This document shows, piece by piece, positions 57,558-64,000 of a stretch of DNA of 64,000 nucleotides; position 1 is the first letter of the stretch, and each line of letters opens with the position of its first letter. The DNA is taken from the NCBI GenBank assembly GCA_028583605.1, contig CM053327.1, positions 37,915,626 to 37,979,625 on the forward strand. Direction: 5' to 3'. The DNA is from Dastarcus helophoroides. Its lineage: Eukaryota > Arthropoda > Insecta > Coleoptera > Bothrideridae. The position numbers and the translations under genes are program-made. Below the pieces are notes generated by a model. That model did not search any database. It was given only the letters and a program-made list of their open reading frames with translations, and had not been told where the DNA came from.

Positions 57558-60500
57558 TGTCTCAGTGGAAATATAACTAATTAGTAAAATAGATAATATT
57601 GTTCAGGATTAAAAACAATTCAGTTACTCACCTCTTGATTCTAAAAGAATACTCATATTAGAGATTGCATGACTATCTTGGAGATTGCAGGACTATCATA
57701 GAATTCGCCGTTCCGTTTATTGGAATACGTATCTCATGCTAAATGTTATGATTACAAGGTTCAAGTGTAATCTACTTTATATACCTAGAAATTACAAGGT
57801 AATGTTGACAAACCCTTTAAATTGGTATTAATAAAAAAGTGCACGTTTGGAAACAATTAGGTTATATTGCACACAAAATGCTTTCCAATTAGATTCACTC
57901 AGAAAATTGATCCAAATTTCATCTATTCGGATGAGCATGTTGTCCAAAATATAACATTTTGACCAGATTCTCATTAAAAGAAAAACAACTAAGCAGTCTC
58001 TCGGTAAAAGCCTGTGCATTTATAATCGAGGTAACTGAATGCATATAACTGATGCATATAATAATGCATATTAAAAAATATGATTATTACGAAGATTATA
58101 AGTCATATTCCATATATGAGTGAAAAACTGATCTTTTTCATTCTTGCATTTTGAATAAAATACGAGAACTTTAACCAACTATCCAAAGTTACAAACTGTT
58201 TGCATAAAATTGATAGAATTGATAGAAACCTTGCCAGGCACTTGGGGGAGCGATACCACTGACCCAAACATATATTAAACCAAATATCAAATTTGATGAG
58301 AGAAAATGAGATGCTATCGACATCAATCCAAATCAGAAGAGACACGTCCAAATTCACTGTTGCTTATCGACCAGCTCGATAAAATCGAGGATGCCAATTG
58401 GGCTACTGAAGCACGTATCTCTTAACTTTTAATCAACGCCAGCGATGGCATAAAACTTTCAGAAACGAAAACCTCTTCTATTTATTCAGTTTATTCGATA
58501 ATGCATACGCCACATAAATTCCATTTCGATGGTACATCACACACGCAATACATAAGAGAAAATAACGCTCGAGTTGCATTGTAATACCCACAATATATCA
58601 TTCTTTATTCTTGCATGAATGACACAGATACTCGATATTTATTGCATTTTCTCGAGATGCCTCGAATTTCTCCTTAAATTTCGTGCCGTTTCGACACCAG
58701 TTTGAGAGCTTTTCTAAATAAAGGAAAACCGCAGGCGCCTGACCAAAGCAGTTAAAGCTACGTAACCAACAATCAAGGCCAAACTAAATATCAGATTTTT
58801 GTCACGATGTTTTTTATGGGAAAAATCTTATGGTTTCTCAGCATCATCACACTTATTTATTTTTTGGTACTATAGTAATTAATTTGATTTGTATTTTCCC
58901 AGTTTTGAGTTTTCATTTCCGTCGGCAGTCTCATGACTGCCGGAATTGCTGCTGAGTTGCATCGAACGTTGAAACTGTCAAGATGTTGTCGCTTTGTACA
59001 CGTTTCTTTTCTGGAGCAATTAGCCGCCAGTATTTCTTTATTTGGGCGCCCCAACCAAGCTACTAATTCTTAATTGTTGGCTCTTCCAACAGATCGCACT
59101 TCGGCAAAGAGCCCCCGGCTCCGCTTAATTTATCGTCGAGCAACACAAGTCTTCGCCCACGGCCATTACAGTGACATACAACTGGCCGCCACCGTTCTTT
59201 TATTTTTGTCCATTCCTCCGCTAACGGGGCGCATTTACAACCCACGCCCGTGAACTTATAATAGAGAGAGAGAATGTGGCCGGTGGGAATCTTTTCAAAT
59301 TTATTAATTGAGCCGTCATCGGCATTGACAAGTTGCGCAAAAACTTTAAGCATCATCTTTAAACTAATCAATTATATCCGACATGACGGAGACTTTGGAA
59401 AATTGAGCCTTTGTTTTAGAATCTTCCGACGCAATTAAGCCGCCTTTTGTGTGCTGGTTTCATAATTTGATGGAATTTCGCGTATGTTTTCTCTCGAGAA
59501 TCTAGCGATCTATTTTCTGGGGGTAAATTGGTTCGTTTGAGAATGTTTGGAAGTTGCTTGGAACCTCAGCATTAGCTTTCAGTGATATGGAAAATGTTTG
59601 CTGTACTGAATTTTAGTTTTTTAACCTTGAGGGGAACGTAAGTCTCTATGGCTCAAAAAAATCACCAAGGGCTCACATATTTAGTGTCCCGTATTAATAA
59701 ACCAAGTTTTTATTCATGTGTTTCTAAATCTTGCCCATTGTCAAAGAAATTGTCTATTGTTAAATAGATATTGTATATCGACGTTAAATGTGACTCTGTC
59801 CTAATTACTGTGTTGTGTAACTTGTGCTAACTCCAAAAATATAAAATACAGTCAAGGACAAATTTGATCTACACCATTATAGGTTAACTAATGGTGTTAT
59901 TTAATAAGAATTAATACTATACGGACAAAAACGTCTTATTTACTCAATTATAACAAATTAAATAGTGTTAGCCCTCATTTCCACACACATACTAATGTCA
60001 TTTTCCTTTTCAGGTAAGTTTCTAAAGTTGCTCGTTGTTCCTGGTAAGTTACAACTTACGTTACCTAGTTTTAAGTTAGATATAAATTAAAACTGCGATG
60101 GTGTCACAAATTGCAAAGGTGGACGTTTTAATAGCACTCGCCTAGTTTTCCACATTTCGTATTATCGTAGTAAATAAGCGCAACAAAAGAAAAATATTTG
60201 GTCGAGCTCATTTCAAATTTATCGCTCGACTGTCTGTCGGCTTTCTGCTAATTAAATCGGACTTAAGCGTCGGTAACAGCAGCAGGAAATGCCACAAAAG
60301 GGCAGAGCGCCGCCAAAACGCAGACGTACAATTAAAACGGTGCAATCCAAAAATAACACGCTTTTCTAATAGAATCTCGTTTCGATTAAATAAGACTTCT
60401 AATTACTTTATGCAAATTTTCGTTTACACGCGGTGGAAGAAAAGGCGACCGACTTTGCGGTTTAATGAATTAATTGAGCCCCCGGTTGCTCCCGCTGCTT

Positions 60501-60684
60501 TCCGGTTTGTTCAGTTACCTTTGGGTCTTCGATCCACCCCGGAATTCGCTAGTTTTAGTTCGGCGTTTCTGTTTAGACAGGTTGTTTTATCCCTAGAGCT
60601 GCATAACCTAAAATTAGGACTCAAAAATGTATTATTTGTATTTGCCTGTTTTTTATCTACGAGCGCATTCACCAACGATTCGCT
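57558..60684. other. Unique intergenic DNA upstream of the GILT gene
   Basis: No repeat array and no supported gene. A 20 bp near-duplicate (agattgcatgactatcttgg, then agattgcaggactatcatag) is at about 57662-57701. GC-richer parts are at 58880-59390 and 60120-60560. The best ORFs are 59063-59371 (minus, 102 codons) and 60410-60775 (plus, 121 codons); neither shows a domain, and the second runs into a duplicated non-coding segment. A short inverted repeat, acaccatta/taatggtgt, is at 59871-59897. Confidence 0.5.
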
Positions 60685-60975
60685 AGGGCTGACCGATGCA
60701 GTGTCTGGGCATGTTTTATTTGTTGGAGCTATTCCACAGTTTCTTTCACTGACAGATAGATGGCGCTATATTTAGAAATAATAGGAATAATATGGATAAA
60801 GATCATTACTTTCTAAGTGTATTCTTGTTGGAACATTTGTAATCTTTCAAGTAGAATGTACTCAACTGATTAGATCTAATAAGATGGAAACCGGTCTTTC
60901 GTTTCCAAACTCTGAATCTGTTGAATATTCAAATTTATTGGTCTAAACATTAGAAGAATGTTTAATGCTTATTAT
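60685..60975. repeat. Flanking direct repeat, left copy
   Basis: Matches 62502-62780 along its length with scattered substitutions and a few short deletions (gctgaccgatgcagtgtct through ttagaagaa and tgcttattattta). Carries AGATGGCGCT at 60758-60767. Lies immediately left of the second purine array. Confidence 0.9.
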
Positions 60976-62490
60976 TTAAGAAAAGAAAAGAAGAACTCGG
61001 GGAAGAGCCAGAGAAAAAAAAAGAGAAGAGAACGAAAGAGAAGAGGAAGAGCTGGACGAAGAGCTGGAAAAAGAGCTGGAAAAAGAGATGGAGAAAGAGC
61101 TGGTGGAAGAGCTTGAAAAAGAGCTACAGGAAGAACTAAAGAAAAAAAAGAAGAGAATAGAAGAGACGAAAAGAGAAAATCTCGAGGAAGAAAAGAGAAG
61201 AGAGGGCAAGGGAAGGAAAGGGAAGAGAAGGAAGGAGAAGGAAGGAGAAGAAAGGAGGAGGAAGGAGAAGGAAGGAGAAGGGAAGAGAAGGGAAGAAAAG
61301 GGAAGAGAAGGGAAGAAAAAGGAACAGAAGAGAAGAGAAAGAGAAGAGAAGAGAAGAGAAGAGAAGAGAAGAGAAGAGAAGGAAATAGTGCTGGAAGAGC
61401 TGGAGGAAGAGCTGGAGGAAGAATTGGAGGAAGAGCTGGAGAAAAAGCTGGAGAAAGAAGTGGAGGAAGAACTGGAGGAAGAGCTGGAGAAAGAACTGGC
61501 GGAAGAACTTTGGGAAGAAAAGAGAACAGAAGAGAAAAACCTATTGGTCTGAACATTAGAAGAATTTTTAATGCTTTTTATTTAAGAAGAGAAAAGAAGA
61601 GCTCAAGGAAGAGCTAGAGAAAGAAAAGAGAAGAGAAGGAAAGAGAAGAGGAAGAGCTGGGCAAGGATCTAGAAGAGAAGAGAGAGAAAAGAGCGGGGGA
61701 AGAGTAGAAAAAGAAAGCTAACAGAAGAAAGAAGAGAAGAGAAAGAAGAGAAATAGAAGAGAAGAGAAAGAAGAAAAGATGAAGAAGAAGAAGAAGAAAG
61801 AAAGAGAGAGGATGAAGAAGAAAGAGAAAGAGAAAGAGAAGAAAGAGTAAGGAAAGAAGAAAGAAAGAAAGAAAGAGAAGAAAGATAAGAGAAGAGAAGA
61901 GAAGATAAGAGAAAGAAAGAAAGAAAGTAGATAAGATGAAGAGAAGAAGAAGAGATAAGATAGAAAGAAAGATAGAAAGATAAGATAGAAGATAAGATAG
62001 ATAGAAGATAAGAGAAGAAAGAAGAAAGAGAAGATAAGAGAAGAGAAGAAGATAAGAAAGAAAGAAAGAAGAGATAAGAAAGAAAGAAAGAGAAGATGAA
62101 AGAGAAGAAGAAGAGAAGAGAAAGATAAGAGAAGAGAAGAGAAAGATAGAAGAGAAGAAAGAGATAAGAAAGAAAGAAGAGAAAGATAGATAAGAAAGAT
62201 AAGAAAGATAGAAAGAAAGAAAGAGTAAGAAAGAAGAGTAGAAAGAAGAGAAGAAGATGGAAAGATAATAAGAAGAAGAGAAGAAAGAGATAAGAAAGAA
62301 GAGAAAGAGGAAGAAGAAGAGAAGAGAAGAGAAGAGTATAGTTGGAAGAGCTGGAGGAAGACTGGAGGAAGAGCTGGAGGAAAAACTAGCGGAAGAACTG
62401 GAGAAAGAACTGGAGGAAGAACTGGAGGAAGAGCTGGAGAAAGAACTGGCGGAAGAACTGGCGGAGGAACTTTAGGAAGAGAACAGAAGT
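60976..62490. repeat. Second purine-rich array
   Basis: Same composition and 12 bp GAGCTGGAGGAA-like units as 52.7-55.6 kb, with further (AAAG)n and (GATA)-containing simple repeats at about 61790-62330. A short third copy of the flank (attggtctgaacattagaag at about 61543) splits it in two. The Glu/Leu-rich 154-codon plus ORF at 61088-61552 and the minus 194-codon ORF are repeat shadows. Confidence 0.92.
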
Positions 62491-62780
62491 GAAAAAATGA
62501 TTTGCTAGAGCTGACCGATGCAGTGTCTAGTCATGTTTTATTTGTTGGAACTATTCCACAGTTTCTTTCACTAACAGATAGATGGCGCTATATTTAGGGA
62601 TAACATGGATAAATATCATTAATTTCGAAGTGTATTCTTGTTAGAACATTGGTCATCTTTCGAGTAGAGTGTACCCAACTGATAAGATCTAATAATATCG
62701 AAACCGGTCTTTCGTTCTGTTGAATATTCAAACTTATTGGTTTGAACATTAGAAGAATTTTTAATGCTTATTATTTATTC
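62491..62780. repeat. Flanking direct repeat, right copy
   Basis: Right-hand counterpart of 60685-60975; the offset between copies is about 1.82 kb. It has a deletion relative to the left copy after ggtctttcgtt. Carries AGATGGCGCT at 62580-62589. Confidence 0.9.
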
Positions 62781-63500
62781 AGTAACAAAGTGGTATGTTA
62801 AAATTTGAAGAAAAGAACTACTTGGTTTTTATCTGTTTCAATCTAATAACGACGGGGCCGCAAAATGTTCTCTTTTAAATTCTCTGAAAAATGTTAAACT
62901 TTAAAATGATTCGGCTTTTATGGGACATTAATGTCCTTTACTTTTGCTAATATACTTCTAGGTTTATTCTCGCTCTGCCCTGAACAAATAAAATTGTTTG
63001 CTCCAGTACTTTTTAATTAAGTCTTAAAACGTCGAGTCGAGAATTTACAATATATTTTTTTTGTTATAATCATCGGCATTTAAAAGAAAGCATTCTTTAT
63101 AACTCCGTCTCTTTGCCATTTACATAATTTGTTTTGTATTTTCAAGAGCTAAAAAGAATTAGATTTTAGAAGCTTTCTGGAGTAATTGTTTACTCGAAAT
63201 TGGGCGCTTTTGCCCCACAAGGGAATCTTATTTGCTCGCCAAATTATTTAACAAACCCAACAATCCCCATTAATAACAGTACTTATCGAAATTTACAAAA
63301 CACCTACTTATGCACCCGAGAGATACTATCTCAACGAATTATGATACTGTTGCGCCTGTTGGGCGCGCTCAACAGGCCATTTTGGCGGCGTTCCATCGGA
63401 AGCCGTCTCTCTGACCCGACGGCATCCGGCGCCCCCAAAAGCCCCCTCCGGCAATAACAAAAAAAAAAACCTCCGATGGAGTCAATAATAATTAAGTCGG
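62781..63500. other. Unique DNA
   Basis: AT-rich to about 63330, then GC-richer with a cytosine-rich stretch near 63410-63450. The 85-codon ORF at 63200-63457 has no recognised domain and no clear splice sites. Confidence 0.45.
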
Positions 63501-64000
63501 CGTAAAATATTTAGGAATTCGCTGCATTAGCATCGAGCAACAAACCTAAAGTGGCATGTCGGGATGGAGGCGCGCGTCGGCCAGAAATCAATATGGTGGC
63601 GCAAGCCCGAGCCCCGCGAGCCCAGAGGATCAGTCTGCGTCCGCCACACGAGCCCGCTGCGTCGAAAACACCGGCGCGGCGAACCACACACCACATTGCT
63701 GCATGTGTACATAAGTAATTTTTTTGTGTGCTTTTCTGTGATATGGCTTTTGTCGGTGTTCGACACCCGTGGCGGCTAACGCTGAGGTAACCACGATGGG
63801 GACGGTTCTCTGATCGTCGTACAAGTCACGTGTGTCATGTAGTGCTCCGTAATCTTCTTGGATATTTACCCTTCCCCATCGCAGACGTCCATGTAACGAG
63901 ATGTAACGTTTTATGTTTTGGATTGTGCCATTTACTTCACACTGTGTGCACTTGTTTGTTTATTTTTTTTCAATACAGACTTAAACCAACAACACCATCC
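63501..64000. other. GC-rich island at the right edge, possible promoter or first exon
   Basis: The GC-richest stretch near the right end (about 63510-63700). Overlapping ORFs on both strands give no family. CTGAG|GTAACC near 63786 resembles a splice donor and TTTTTTTTCAATACAG ending at 63978 resembles an acceptor, so a small intron of a plus-strand gene that continues out of the window is possible. This is a weak call. Confidence 0.3.

Noticed and set aside
59063..59371. 102-codon minus ORF
   Set aside because: No recognised domain and no promoter or splice support; island may simply be conserved non-coding.
60410..60775. 121-codon plus ORF with a hydrophobic middle
   Set aside because: Its 3' third lies in the duplicated flank of the purine array, which has no open frame in the other copy, and no family is recognised.
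61088..61552. 154-codon Glu/Leu-rich ORF
   Set aside because: Repeat-derived; the 12 bp unit keeps frame by chance of length, and the opposite strand is equally open.
1..64000. Transposase, reverse transcriptase or viral genes
   Set aside because: No ORF with polymerase, integrase, capsid or envelope-like motifs was seen on either strand.

Overview
The window looks like a piece of an AT-rich arthropod nuclear genome, most likely an insect and possibly a beetle; the species is not identified. Evidence: coding DNA is sparse and split by GT..AG introns, a GILT-family gene has a TATA box and an initiator-like TSS of animal type, a tRNA-derived SINE is present, and most of the window is tandem or satellite-like DNA. 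I see no bacterial operon, CRISPR array, rRNA, intact tRNA gene, transposase or reverse transcriptase.

Layout. 1-4.8 kb: satellite with a ~436 bp period built on GTGGCCTTAAA, interrupted by 180 uninterrupted CCTT units and ending in a perfect 49 bp inverted repeat. 5.8-6.5 kb: a tRNA-headed SINE unit repeated in tandem at ~285 bp. 7.2-7.5 kb: an island with a candidate exon (signal-peptide-like start, splice sites on both sides). 7.8-12.1 kb: minisatellites and T-rich/A-rich repeats. 12.2-13.8 kb: unique DNA with the first coding exon (195 codons) of an unidentified plus-strand gene, ending at a GTACGT donor. 13.9-28 kb: A-rich and AATCGAAATTTT-type arrays with unique islands at 18.4-19.1, 20.1-20.7 and 26.4-27.0 kb. 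28-34.5 and 37.5-48.7 kb: a large satellite whose monomers start with a shared core (GGAGTCAGAAACTTGAAAC), organised in higher-order units of ~430 bp on the left and ~763 bp on the right. 35.2-37.5, 48.7-50.1 and 51.0-52.7 kb: unique islands. 52.7-55.6 kb: a strongly purine-biased array with a ~1.05 kb higher-order repeat. 55.6-57.5 kb: a complete three-exon GILT-like thiol reductase gene on the minus strand, the only complete gene that I can name. 57.6-60.7 kb: unique DNA. 60.7-62.8 kb: a second purine array between two copies of a ~280 bp segment. 62.8-64 kb: unique DNA, GC-richer at the end.

How it fits together. The plus-strand exon at 13.2 kb has no recognisable downstream exon here, so its next intron may be very long, with the satellites and islands inside it; this is inference. 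GILT is an independent gene with its own compact promoter, and its 3' end abuts the purine array. The window is mainly of interest for its repeat architecture: several unrelated families with higher-order periods, expanded homopurine/homopyrimidine tracts between duplicated flanks, palindromes, and non-repetitive islands spaced between arrays.
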